From Oscillospiraceae bacterium (GTDB lineage: Bacteria; Bacillota; Clostridia; Oscillospirales; Oscillospiraceae): a DNA stretch of 64,000 nt. Under the pieces are notes generated by a model. The model made no database searches and was not told where the DNA came from. It saw nothing but the letters and a program-made list of their open reading frames with translations. Position numbers and translations under genes: made by a program. The stretch covers positions 57,209-121,208 of the forward strand of contig JAFXTM010000102.1 in assembly GCA_017535865.1 (NCBI GenBank), given 5' to 3'. Positions within the stretch are counted from its first letter, which is position 1. Every line of letters begins with the position of its first letter. Of the stretch, positions 7,360-15,376 are shown piece after piece.

Positions 7360-8619
7360 ATGAAGAAACTGCTTGCGCTGATGCTGGCTCTGGTCATGGT
7401 CTTCGCGCTGGCCGGCCCCACGGCCTTCGCCGATGACGAGATCACGCTGGACGTCATCATCTGCCAGTACGGTCCCAACACCAACGACTGGTTTCTGGGC
7501 ACCGGCATGGACGGCACGAACTTCGTCGCCAAGTTTGAGGCCGAGAACCCCGGCATCAAGCTGAATCTGGAGGTCATCTCCTGGAACGATGTCCACCAGG
7601 TCGTCGATACCCGCATCGCGAACAACAACGCGCCCGACATCCTGAACATCGATACCTTCTCCGAATTTGTCCCCGACGGCCTGCTCATGCCCGTCAAGGA
7701 TTACTGCCCGGAGGAACTGTTCGGCGACTTCTTCCCCGCCTTTATCGCTGAGTCCGTGATCGATGACACCGTCTGGGCCGTGCCCGATCTGGCTTCCGCG
7801 CGTGCGCTGTTCTACAATGTCGACATTCTGGATGAGGTCGGCGTGGACGTGCCCACTACCTGGGCCGAGCTCGAGGATGTCTCTCAGGCGATCCTTGACT
7901 TCTATGACGGCGAGATCTATCCCTGGGGCATTGATATGACCACCGACGAAGGCCAGGCCTGCTTTGCCTACTATGCCTGGGGCAACGGCGGCGGCTTCAC
8001 CGACGAGAACGGGGATTGGGCTCTGAACTCCCCGGAGAACGTCGAGGCTGTCAAGTTTGCCGTCGGCCTGGTCGAGAAGGGCTACACCAACCCCAACCCG
8101 GCGACCCAGACCCGCTATGACCTGCAGGATATGTTTGCCGCCGGCAAGCTCGCGATGGTCATCGTTCCCAACCAGCTTCCCACCTACGTCGCTGACAAGG
8201 GCGGCGAGATCAACATGGCGACCGCCGGTATCCCCGCTGCCGAGGGCAAGACCTCTTCCTCTGTGGGCGTCATGGACCGCGTGATGGCTTTCAAGGACGA
8301 CTCCGCTCCCGATCAGGCTGCCCGCAACGAGGCCATCGGCAAGTTCCTTGAGTTCTTCTATCGTCCCGAGAACTATGTCGGCTGGGTCAGCATGGAGGGC
8401 TTCCTGCCCGCTGTGAACTCCGCTGTTGAGGCGCTGGTCGAGGCCGATCCTTCCTTCGAGGCATGGCTGGATGTTCTGGCCACCTGCCAGTTCTATCCCG
8501 CTGCCAAGGCTGAGTGGGCCCAGGTCCGCCAGGGTGTCACCACCGTTGAGCAGGAGGCTCTGATCGGCGGCGACGTGCAGGCCGGTCTGGACGCGCTCCA
8601 GGCAGCTGTCACAGGCTGA
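7360..8619 (+). CDS. Carbohydrate ABC transporter substrate-binding protein
   Basis: 419 residues of the SBP_bac_1 (family 1 extracellular solute-binding) type. The signal peptide MKKLLALMLALVMVF is followed by a probable signal peptidase I site after TAFA (residue 24), and there is no lipobox cysteine, which is odd for a Gram-positive importer. Family landmarks include FEAENPGIKLNLEV, NAPDILNIDTFSEF and a C-terminal half rich in aromatic residues. AAGGAGG precedes the ATG. A strong hairpin separates it from two permease genes. No ATP-binding gene is nearby, so a shared MsmX-type ATPase elsewhere is expected. Location in an amino-sugar locus suggests sialic acid or a GlcNAc-containing glycan, but the ligand is unknown. 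Confidence 0.9.
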   Translation: MKKLLALMLALVMVFALAGPTAFADDEITLDVIICQYGPNTNDWFLGTGMDGTNFVAKFEAENPGIKLNLEVISWNDVHQVVDTRIANNNAPDILNIDTFSEFVPDGLLMPVKDYCPEELFGDFFPAFIAESVIDDTVWAVPDLASARALFYNVDILDEVGVDVPTTWAELEDVSQAILDFYDGEIYPWGIDMTTDEGQACFAYYAWGNGGGFTDENGDWALNSPENVEAVKFAVGLVEKGYTNPNPATQTRYDLQDMFAAGKLAMVIVPNQLPTYVADKGGEINMATAGIPAAEGKTSSSVGVMDRVMAFKDDSAPDQAARNEAIGKFLEFFYRPENYVGWVSMEGFLPAVNSAVEALVEADPSFEAWLDVLATCQFYPAAKAEWAQVRQGVTTVEQEALIGGDVQAGLDALQAAVTG

Positions 8620-8630
8620 AACCGCTAAGC

Positions 8631-8665
8631 AAACGGACTCGGCTGAAACAGCCGAGTCCGTTTTT
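8631..8665 (+). terminator. Intercistronic hairpin between binding protein and permeases
   Basis: Perfect stem AAACGGACTCGGCTG / CAGCCGAGTCCGTTT around an AAA loop, followed by TTTTT. Partial termination here would give more binding protein than permease, as is common in sugar ABC operons. Confidence 0.8.
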
Positions 8666-8709
8666 AATGATTTCATGATTTCATGCTAAGGCCCGAAAGG
8701 GGGATGACT

Positions 8710-9597
8710 GTGAACGCCATCCAAGGCAAACGCAAGTGGGAGCCCTATATCTGGCTCCTTCCGAGCATCGTGCTGATCGCCATCTTCGTTGTCTTTCCCA
8801 TCCTGATCGTCTTCAAGCTCTCCTTCAGCGAGATCTCGCAGGGCGGCGTGGTGGGCGGCTTCATCGGTTTTCAGAACTATACGGAGGCGGTGCGCCTGCC
8901 CGCCTTCAAGACCGTCATGCTCAATACCCTCTGGTGGGTGCTCTCCGTCGTGGGTCTCTCCACGGTCCTGGGCTTCATCGTTGCGCTGGTACTCAACCAG
9001 AAATTCCGGGGCCGCAAGATCGCCCGCTCCATCCTGGTCTTTCCCTGGGCGACTTCGCTGGTCATCCAGGCTTCGGTCTGGAACTATATCATTAAGTATG
9101 AGTACGGCAGCCTGAACAACGTGCTGCTGAATCTCGGCATAATCAACCAGGCCATCAACTGGCGCTCCTCCTACACGGTGGAGTTCATCTGGGAGTGCGG
9201 CGTCGGCATCTTCGTCACGGTGCCCTTCGTGGCCTTCTGCGTGCTCTCGGGCCTGCAGTCGATCGACGGCTCGCTCTACGAGGCGGCCACAGTGGACGGT
9301 GCCGGCTTCTGGGACAAGCTCTGGAACATCACGCTGCCGCTGGTCAGGCCCTCCCTGACCGTGAGCACGGTTTTGAATATCATCTACGTCTTTAACTCCT
9401 TCCCCATCGTCTACACCATGACCAAGGGCGCGCCGGCGCACAAGACGGACACCATGATCACCTATCTCTACATGCTCTCGTTCTATGAGCGGAAGAAAGG
9501 ACCGGCGACGGCGCTTTCGGTGATCGGCTTCCTGATCCTCTGCGTCTGCGCGGGCGTCTACATGATGGGCGTGATGCGAAAGGAGGAAGAGCAGTGA
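8710..9597 (+). CDS. Sugar ABC transporter permease, MalF-like
   Basis: About 295 residues with six transmembrane segments. The opening segment WEPYIWLLPSIVLIAIFVV and the EAA loop (SLYEAATVDGAGFWDKLWNITLP) are typical of the first inner-membrane subunit of family 1 sugar importers. In-frame ATGs at 8683 and 8704 exist, but the purine run AAAGGGGG ends directly at 8703, so the GTG at 8710 has the only good spacing (about seven bases). Translation is coupled to the next gene through a GTGA overlap. It pairs with the preceding binding protein and the following MalG-like subunit. No ATPase is encoded in the cluster. Confidence 0.88.
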   Translation: MNAIQGKRKWEPYIWLLPSIVLIAIFVVFPILIVFKLSFSEISQGGVVGGFIGFQNYTEAVRLPAFKTVMLNTLWWVLSVVGLSTVLGFIVALVLNQKFRGRKIARSILVFPWATSLVIQASVWNYIIKYEYGSLNNVLLNLGIINQAINWRSSYTVEFIWECGVGIFVTVPFVAFCVLSGLQSIDGSLYEAATVDGAGFWDKLWNITLPLVRPSLTVSTVLNIIYVFNSFPIVYTMTKGAPAHKTDTMITYLYMLSFYERKKGPATALSVIGFLILCVCAGVYMMGVMRKEEEQ

Positions 9598-11186
9598 AGA
9601 GCCCGGAGCTTAAGAGCCAGAACCGCCGGGCGCTCGCGCTGCTGCTGCTCGGCCTGATCCTGGCGCTGATCCTGATGAGCCTGCCGCTCTACCGCTTCAA
9701 CGCCGCGATCCTGACAAAAAAGTCTTCCAATACTTTTGTGGGAGACGAAAAATACCAGAGTGTGATGGCAGAACTCGAGACCACGGCAGAGGAGTACCGT
9801 GCGCAGGGTTTTGACGTGTCGATCAACGAATCTGTCACGGAGCGCGTGAACTCCAAGGGGGAGACGACCTCCCTCATTACGTTTACGATCGACCAGGTGT
9901 TCAGCAAGAATCTGTTTTCCTTCCTGACGGCCTCGCTCCCCGCGGGTCATGTCTTCCGTCTGATCTTCCTGTGTGCGCTGCTTTCGGCGCTTTGTGCGGC
10001 GCTGGGGCTGGTCGGCTCGTCGGATCTGCTGCCGAGATTCCTTGACGGGAGGGCCCGCTTCCTGCGTTCGGCGGCGGCGGTGCTGGCGCTGATCGCGCTG
10101 CTGCTGGTTCCCGTCTTTGCGATGATGAACAACTTCGCCTTCGGCCGACAGCTGAGCCTCTACGGGCAGGAGCTGCTCACCGAGGGGAAGGAAGCGCTCT
10201 ACCGAAAGATGGATCTCTTCCTCTTCGGCGGTGCTGCGGGAGAGAATATCGGCGCGGCGCTCAAAGGGCTGAGCGGCCGTCCGTCCGGGATGCTCTGCCT
10301 GCTGCTGCCCGCCTTTGCGCTCATGCTGCTGTGCGCGGTGCAGATCCGCTGCGGCGCGATCAAGAGCACGCTCCTGCGCGGCCTGCTTTACACGTTCGTA
10401 GTGGTCATGTGCATCGTCGTGCTCTATCCCTATTACGTTATGCTCATCACGGCCTTCCGCTCCAATGCGGAGACCCTGGATATGTATTTTCTGCACATGT
10501 TCCCGACCAGGTGGATCTGGAGCAATCTCACGGACATTATCCACCGCGACGTACCACGCTTTCTGCTCAACTCCATCTTTGTGGCAGGCGGGGCTACGGT
10601 GCTGGCCATGCTCTGCGGGATCCCCGCGGCCTACGCCATGGCGCGCATGAACTTCGCCGGCAAGAAGCCTTTCCTGGGCTTTGTGATCATGAGTCAGATG
10701 TTCTCCCCGGTCGTGCTGCTGATTGGCATTTCCCAGCTTATGAACACCCTGCACCTCAACGACTCCGTCGTAGGCCTTATGCTCGTGAACGCGGCCTTCA
10801 ACCAGGCCTTCGCGGTCTGGCTGCTGCGCGGCACCTTTGTGGCGATTTCCCCGGAGATGGAGCAGGCTGCGCTCATCGACGGCTGCGGTACGGTCTCCGC
10901 GCTGATCCGCGTGCTGCTGCCGATGGCGGCGCCCGGGATCGTCACGACGCTGATCTTTGTGTTCATCAACGCCTGGAACGAGTACACGATCTCGACCGTG
11001 CTCATCTCCACAGCCTCGAACAAGCCGATCACCGTCGGCATCACACAGTTCAGTTCCTTCAATATGATCGAGTGGCAGTACCTCTTCGCGGCCTCGCTGC
11101 TGGCCACGATCCCGGTCGTCATCCTCTTCATGTCGATCGAAAAGCATCTGACAGCCGGTCTGACCTCCGGCGGCGTCAAGGGCTGA
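9594..11186 (+). CDS. Sugar ABC transporter permease, MalG-like, with a long N-terminal membrane extension
   Basis: 530 residues, compared with about 275-300 for ordinary MalG-type subunits. The canonical permease begins near residue 262 (LRGLLYTFVVVMCIVVLYPY) and carries the EAA loop EMEQAALIDGCG near residue 421 and the usual ending SGGVKG. The first roughly 255 residues are extra: a helix at 13-33, about 80 extracytoplasmic residues, then helices at about 120-140, 158-178 and 232-250. I do not recognise this extension. It starts at GTG overlapping the stop of the MalF-like gene. The extension could dock the non-lipidated binding protein or sense substrate; that is inference. A bidirectional terminator follows. 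Confidence 0.88.
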   Translation: MKSPELKSQNRRALALLLLGLILALILMSLPLYRFNAAILTKKSSNTFVGDEKYQSVMAELETTAEEYRAQGFDVSINESVTERVNSKGETTSLITFTIDQVFSKNLFSFLTASLPAGHVFRLIFLCALLSALCAALGLVGSSDLLPRFLDGRARFLRSAAAVLALIALLLVPVFAMMNNFAFGRQLSLYGQELLTEGKEALYRKMDLFLFGGAAGENIGAALKGLSGRPSGMLCLLLPAFALMLLCAVQIRCGAIKSTLLRGLLYTFVVVMCIVVLYPYYVMLITAFRSNAETLDMYFLHMFPTRWIWSNLTDIIHRDVPRFLLNSIFVAGGATVLAMLCGIPAAYAMARMNFAGKKPFLGFVIMSQMFSPVVLLIGISQLMNTLHLNDSVVGLMLVNAAFNQAFAVWLLRGTFVAISPEMEQAALIDGCGTVSALIRVLLPMAAPGIVTTLIFVFINAWNEYTISTVLISTASNKPITVGITQFSSFNMIEWQYLFAASLLATIPVVILFMSIEKHLTAGLTSGGVKG

Positions 11187-11193
11187 CATTGGC

Positions 11194-11237
11194 CGAACAA
11201 AGGGCCGGACGCACACGTGCGTCCGGCCCTTTGTTCG
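11194..11237. terminator. Bidirectional terminator between convergent genes
   Basis: A perfect 21-bp stem (CGAACAAAGGGCCGGACGCAC and its complement) with a two-base loop separates the rightward permease gene from the leftward CBM9-like gene. A/T-rich ends on both sides suit both directions. Confidence 0.8.
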
Positions 11238-11241
11238 TTGT

Positions 11242-11832
11242 TTATCGCAGGAGCAGTTCTCCGAAAAACTCTGGACGGTGAAAATCGGGCGCCGGGGTCT
11301 CCACGGGATTCCAGGCCGCGTAGTAGGGCGCGGGCGTTCTGTCTCCGCAGGCGTAGAAGTTTCCCCTCAGGCGCAGCCCGCTGTGCGGCGTGACGCCAAG
11401 CAGCGTCTCCAGGAGCGCCGCCGGGATCGTGAAGCTCACGCTCCAGCCGTCTGCCCCGCAGCTTGCCGCGACGAGGGGGAGCGGGACGTCCAGCTCCCGC
11501 AGCAGGCAGCGCGCATGCCGGTCCGGACCGATCGAGGCGCGCAGTGCGCCGTTGGCGTTGGCCTCAAGATTGAGGTAGTCTGTGCCCGCCGCGGCAAAGA
11601 AGAACTCCAGGCAATTGTCCTCCCAGACCGGGGAATCCGGCGCCGTGTTCTCAGCCCGCGTCGGCGCGGCAAAGCTCTCCAGCCGCACCAACAGCGCTTC
11701 TTCGGTCCAGACGGCCTTCGCTTCTGACGCGGGTGGCGGATTTGGAGACCAGCGGCAGGCTTCAGGCGCCGCTGACGGGACCAGGGCCCAGTCGGGGTAC
11801 GGACCGCTCTTTATGATCGTATAGCTTTTCAT
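11242..11832 (-). CDS. Stand-alone CBM9/DOMON-like carbohydrate-binding protein
   Basis: 196 residues from the ATG at 11832, which has GGGAGGT eight bases upstream; 13 extra N-terminal codons are possible but lack a ribosome site. The pattern VWEDNCLEFFFAAAGTDYLNLEANANG followed by LRLRGNFYACGD and YYAAWNPVETPAPDFHRPEFFGEL is that of family 9 carbohydrate-binding-like (cellobiose/xylan-binding, DOMON-fold) domains. There is no signal peptide and no catalytic partner, so the protein looks cytoplasmic, which is unusual for this fold. It lies antisense between two ABC importer operons of the amino-sugar locus. Function is unknown. Confidence 0.78.
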   Translation of the reverse strand: MKSYTIIKSGPYPDWALVPSAAPEACRWSPNPPPASEAKAVWTEEALLVRLESFAAPTRAENTAPDSPVWEDNCLEFFFAAAGTDYLNLEANANGALRASIGPDRHARCLLRELDVPLPLVAASCGADGWSVSFTIPAALLETLLGVTPHSGLRLRGNFYACGDRTPAPYYAAWNPVETPAPDFHRPEFFGELLLR

Positions 11833-11982
11833 GGTTTCCGACCTCCCGCTTCGCCGCGACCCGCGCGGCATTTATCGGGTATCAGTATAGCATAGGGACG
11901 GGGTGCGTGGGACCCTGTCAACTTGCCCAAAAATGAGGAGGCGCTTTTGTGCAAGGAGTAAAAAACTTTTCATAGACCTGCT

Positions 11983-12005
11983 TTTTTGAAAATAACTTTC
12001 AAAAA
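11983..12005. promoter_or_regulatory. RpiR-type operator upstream of the second binding protein
   Basis: TTTTTGAAA-ATAAC-TTTCAAAAA is a perfect 9-5-9 inverted repeat containing TGAAA-N5-TTTCA (11987-12001), the same core as at 4891-4905. It ends five bases before the -35 box, so it could serve activation or repression. Confidence 0.7.
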
Positions 12006-12009
12006 ATGA

Positions 12010-12038
12010 TTGACAGATGAAAAAAACTTCGGTAGAAT
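12010..12038 (+). promoter_or_regulatory. Sigma-A promoter of the second sugar-binding protein gene
   Basis: TTGACA, 17-base spacer, TAGAAT, with the operator palindrome directly upstream. The leader to the start codon is about 70 bases. Confidence 0.82.
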
Positions 12039-12113
12039 CCAGACAGAAGCAGCGGCGGGGAGAACCGCCGCCTTTGAATGGAAACCCATTACTTTTTTAG
12101 GAGGAGAAGAAAC

Positions 12114-13400
12114 ATGAAAAAACTGCTTGCGCTGATGCTGGTGCTGGTCATGGTCTTTGCCGTGGCCGCCCCCACCGCCTCCGCTGCGGACGAGGTGCAG
12201 ATCACGCTGTGGACCTATCCCATCGGTCAGTGGGGCAATCAGGAAGCCGTTGACGAGCTGATCGCCGGCTTCGAGGCCGCCAATCCCGGCATCAAGGTCG
12301 AGGTCCAGTACCTCGCCTATGCCGACGGCGACGACAAGGTCAACACCGCTCTCGAGGGCGGCAACGCGCCCGACCTGATCATGGAAGGTCCCGAGCGTCT
12401 GGTTGCCAACTGGGGCGCCAAGGGCTACATGGTCGACCTGGCCGACATGTGGGACGAGACCGACAAGGCCGAGATCTTTGAGAGCCTGCAGGCCTCCTGC
12501 ACGGATGCGGACGGCAAGGTCTTTGAGTATCCCGTCTGCATGATCGCGCACTGCATGGCGGTGAACGTCACCCGTTTCGAGGAAGCCGGCGTGGCGGACG
12601 TGCTTGACCGCGAGACCCACACCTGGACCACCGAGGGCTTCATCAAGGCCGTCAAGGCTCTGAGCGAGACCAATCCCAACGTGGCGGCGGTCTACTGCAG
12701 CGGCCAGGGCGGCGATCAGGGCACCCGTGTTCTGGTCAACAACCTGTACGGCGGCACCTTCACCAACCCCGAGCACACCATGTACACCGCGAACTCCCCC
12801 GAGAACGTCAAGGCGCTCGAGCTGCTCAGGAGTCTGGACGGCATCAACTTTGACCCGGCCATCAACGGCGGCGAGGAGATCCAGCTCTTCCGCCAGGGCA
12901 TCCTGGACATGGCCTTCTGCTGGAACCTGATCCAGCAGACCAACACCGACAACAACGACGCCGGCCTGACCAACGACGGCGATGTGATCGAGTTCATGGC
13001 TTTCCCGGCTGAGGACGGCAACGCCAAGCTCGGCCTCGGCATCTGGGGCTTCGGCATCTTCGACAACGGCGACGCCGCCAAGATCGAGGCCGCCAAGACC
13101 TTCATCAAGTACTTCGCCGACGGCGAGGGTACCCCCGCCGCCATCAAGGCCTCCGGCTTCTCCCCGGCCCGCAGCATGGCCGAGGGCCAGGACCTGACCC
13201 AGCTCTTCGCGGATGATCCCATCACCACCGAGTACATGAAGCTCCTGCCCATGGGCGGCGACTACTATCAGGTCGTTCCCGGCTGGGCCGAGGCCCGTAC
13301 CGCCTGGTGGAACATGCTCCAGCAGATCGGCGAGGGTGCGGATATCCAGGCTGCCGCCGATGAGTTCGTCGCGGTTGCCAACGCTGCCGCCGGCGCCTGA
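12114..13400 (+). CDS. Carbohydrate ABC transporter substrate-binding protein
   Basis: 428 residues from the ATG at 12114, which has AGGAGGAG at good spacing; an upstream in-frame ATG at 12078 lacks one. The signal peptide is nearly identical to that of the first binding protein (MKKLLALMLVLVMVF) and probably ends after TASA (residue 24), again without a lipobox. Family 1 features include ITLWTYPIGQWGNQEAVDEL, FEAANPGIKVEVQYL and GGNAPDLIMEGPE. It starts an operon with two permeases, a sialic acid lyase-like gene and NagA, so import of sialic acid or an amino-sugar glycan is likely. It shares little sequence with the first binding protein beyond the signal peptide and fold. Confidence 0.9.
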   Translation: MKKLLALMLVLVMVFAVAAPTASAADEVQITLWTYPIGQWGNQEAVDELIAGFEAANPGIKVEVQYLAYADGDDKVNTALEGGNAPDLIMEGPERLVANWGAKGYMVDLADMWDETDKAEIFESLQASCTDADGKVFEYPVCMIAHCMAVNVTRFEEAGVADVLDRETHTWTTEGFIKAVKALSETNPNVAAVYCSGQGGDQGTRVLVNNLYGGTFTNPEHTMYTANSPENVKALELLRSLDGINFDPAINGGEEIQLFRQGILDMAFCWNLIQQTNTDNNDAGLTNDGDVIEFMAFPAEDGNAKLGLGIWGFGIFDNGDAAKIEAAKTFIKYFADGEGTPAAIKASGFSPARSMAEGQDLTQLFADDPITTEYMKLLPMGGDYYQVVPGWAEARTAWWNMLQQIGEGADIQAAADEFVAVANAAAGA

Positions 13401-13446
13401 ACCGGGCAGTTCCCACGACACAAGACGAATCCTTTTTAAGGGTGCG

Positions 13447-13480
13447 CACCCTCCCTGCGTTCAGCGCAGGGAGGGTGTTT
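13447..13480 (+). terminator. Intercistronic hairpin between binding protein and permeases
   Basis: 13-bp stem CACCCTCCCTGCG / CGCAGGGAGGGTG with a five-base loop followed by TTTCTTT. It sits at the same relative place as the hairpin at 8631-8665. Confidence 0.78.
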
Positions 13481-13522
13481 CTTTGAAAGCGAACACTCCG
13501 AAACAGAAAGGAGTTTTTCCTT

Positions 13523-14428
13523 ATGGGTAAATCCACCGGCATGAGCCGGGCTCTGGTACGGCGGGAGACGATCGCGGGCTATCTCTTTCTTCTGCCGAGC
13601 CTCTTCTTCTTTGTCACCTTTGTGGTCTATCCCATGTTCATGTGCATCTTCACCAGCTTTTTTGACTCGAACATGGGCAAGAACGCGGCGGATACTTTCA
13701 TCGGCCTCGGCAACTACAAAGAGCTGTTCGGAGACAAGGTCTTCCGCGGCGCGCTCAAAAACACGCTGACCATCGTGGTCGTCGCCGTCCCCACCGTCTG
13801 CGCCTTCTCCCTGTGGGTAGCCTCGGCCATTACCGATATGAAACCCGCGCTGACCTCCGCCTTCCGTGTGATCTTTTACCTGCCGGTCGTCACCGGCTCG
13901 GTCGCGGTCACGGTCGTGTGGAAGTGGATGTACAACAACTACTACGGCATTTTCAACTACCTGCTCAAGGGCGCGGGCCTGATCGAGAAGAACATCAACT
14001 GGCTGGGCGACGCCCGCTACGCGCTCTGGTGCATCATCCTGATCCTGTTCACGACCTCCGTCGGCCAGCCGATCGTGCTGTACGTCTCCGCGCTCGGCAA
14101 CGTCGATCAGTCTCTCGTCGAGGCGGCCGAGGTCGACGGGGCGACCCGTACCCAGGTCTTCTGGAAGATCAAGTGGGCGCAGATCATGCCGACCACGCTG
14201 TACATCCTGGTCATCACGACCATCAACTCTTTCCAGTGTTTCGCGCTGATCCAGCTGCTGACCTCGGGCGGACCGAACCACAGCACGGACACGATCATGT
14301 ACTACATCTACTACACGGCCTTCAAGCTGTACCGCTACGGCTACGGCAACGCGATGGGCGTGGTGCTGATGATCATCATCGCGGTCCTCTCCGCCATCCA
14401 GTTCAAGCTGGGCCAGTCCAAGGATTAA
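13523..14428 (+). CDS. Sugar ABC transporter permease, MalF-like
   Basis: 301 residues with six membrane segments. The opening reads RRETIAGYLFLLPSLFFFVT and the EAA loop is SLVEAAEVDGATRTQVFWKIKW, typical of the UgpA/MalF-type subunit of family 1 sugar importers. AAAGGAG lies nine bases before the ATG. It forms a pair with the next gene, 14 bases downstream, and serves the binding protein encoded upstream. No ATPase gene accompanies the pair. Confidence 0.92.
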   Translation: MGKSTGMSRALVRRETIAGYLFLLPSLFFFVTFVVYPMFMCIFTSFFDSNMGKNAADTFIGLGNYKELFGDKVFRGALKNTLTIVVVAVPTVCAFSLWVASAITDMKPALTSAFRVIFYLPVVTGSVAVTVVWKWMYNNYYGIFNYLLKGAGLIEKNINWLGDARYALWCIILILFTTSVGQPIVLYVSALGNVDQSLVEAAEVDGATRTQVFWKIKWAQIMPTTLYILVITTINSFQCFALIQLLTSGGPNHSTDTIMYYIYYTAFKLYRYGYGNAMGVVLMIIIAVLSAIQFKLGQSKD

Positions 14429-14442
14429 AGGGGGGTGCGAGA

Positions 14443-15366
14443 ATGAGAAACCAGAAATCGTTGGCCTATCGCGTGTTCGCGCTGGTCATGGTCATCCTCC
14501 TCGCGATCCTTTTCACCTTCCCGCTCTACTGGATCATCACCGGCTCCTTCAAGACCGGCAAGCAGATCAACTCCACGACCCCGGTCTGGTGGCCCACCGA
14601 GTGGACCATGAAGAACTATGAGAAGCTGATGAGCAAGTTCAAGGCGCCGCTCTGGGAGATCCCGCTGCCCTTCAGCCAATATGCCACGTCGGACGGGTCG
14701 CTGTCGTTCGTCTCCACCGGCCCGACGGTACCGGCGGCGGTCCGCTGGCTGCTGAACACCATCTGGATGGCGGTGGCCGCCATGCTGCTGACCTGCCTGA
14801 CCTCGGCGCTGGCCGGCTACGCGCTTGCGAAAAAGCGCTTCGTCGGGCGAACGCTGGTCTTTACGCTGATCGTCTGCGCGATGGCGCTGCCCAAGCAGGT
14901 CATCCTGATCCCCCTCATCCGGGAGATGTCCGCGCTGAAGCTCTACAACACCATGAGCGCGGTGGTCTATCCCATCGTCGGCTGGCCCTTCGGCGTGTTC
15001 CTGATGAAGCAGTTCGCCGAGAGTATACCGGGTGAGATCCTGGAGGCGGCGCGCATCGACGGCGCGAGCGAGCTCAAAACCTTCAATACGATCGTCTATC
15101 CCATGATCAAGCCGGGCGTCGGAGCGCTTGCAATCTTCACCTTCATCAGCTCCTGGAACGACTACTTCATGCAGCTCATCATGCTCTCCTCGACGAAGAA
15201 CCTGACCATCTCCCTCGGCATCGCGAACATGCAGGCCGAGAACTCCACGGACTTCGGCCTCATCATGGCCGGCGCGGCATTCGCGGCGGTCCCGATCATC
15301 ATCGTGTTCGTGATCTTCCAGAAGTACTTCACCAAGGGCATCACCATGGGCGCCGTCAAGGGTTAA
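14443..15366 (+). CDS. Sugar ABC transporter permease, MalG-like
   Basis: 307 residues, a normal MalG/UgpE length, in contrast to the 530-residue paralogue upstream. It opens with a transmembrane helix ending FPLYWIITGSFKTGKQI, has the EAA loop EILEAARIDGASELKTFNTIVYP and ends in MGAVKG. AAAGGGGGG lies a few bases before the ATG. About 40 residues between the first two helices (including PLPFSQYATSDG) form an extracytoplasmic insertion of modest size. It is followed ten bases later by the lyase-like gene, so transport and cleavage of the substrate appear co-transcribed. Confidence 0.92.
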   Translation: MRNQKSLAYRVFALVMVILLAILFTFPLYWIITGSFKTGKQINSTTPVWWPTEWTMKNYEKLMSKFKAPLWEIPLPFSQYATSDGSLSFVSTGPTVPAAVRWLLNTIWMAVAAMLLTCLTSALAGYALAKKRFVGRTLVFTLIVCAMALPKQVILIPLIREMSALKLYNTMSAVVYPIVGWPFGVFLMKQFAESIPGEILEAARIDGASELKTFNTIVYPMIKPGVGALAIFTFISSWNDYFMQLIMLSSTKNLTISLGIANMQAENSTDFGLIMAGAAFAAVPIIIVFVIFQKYFTKGITMGAVKG

Positions 15367-15376
15367 AGGAGGAAAT

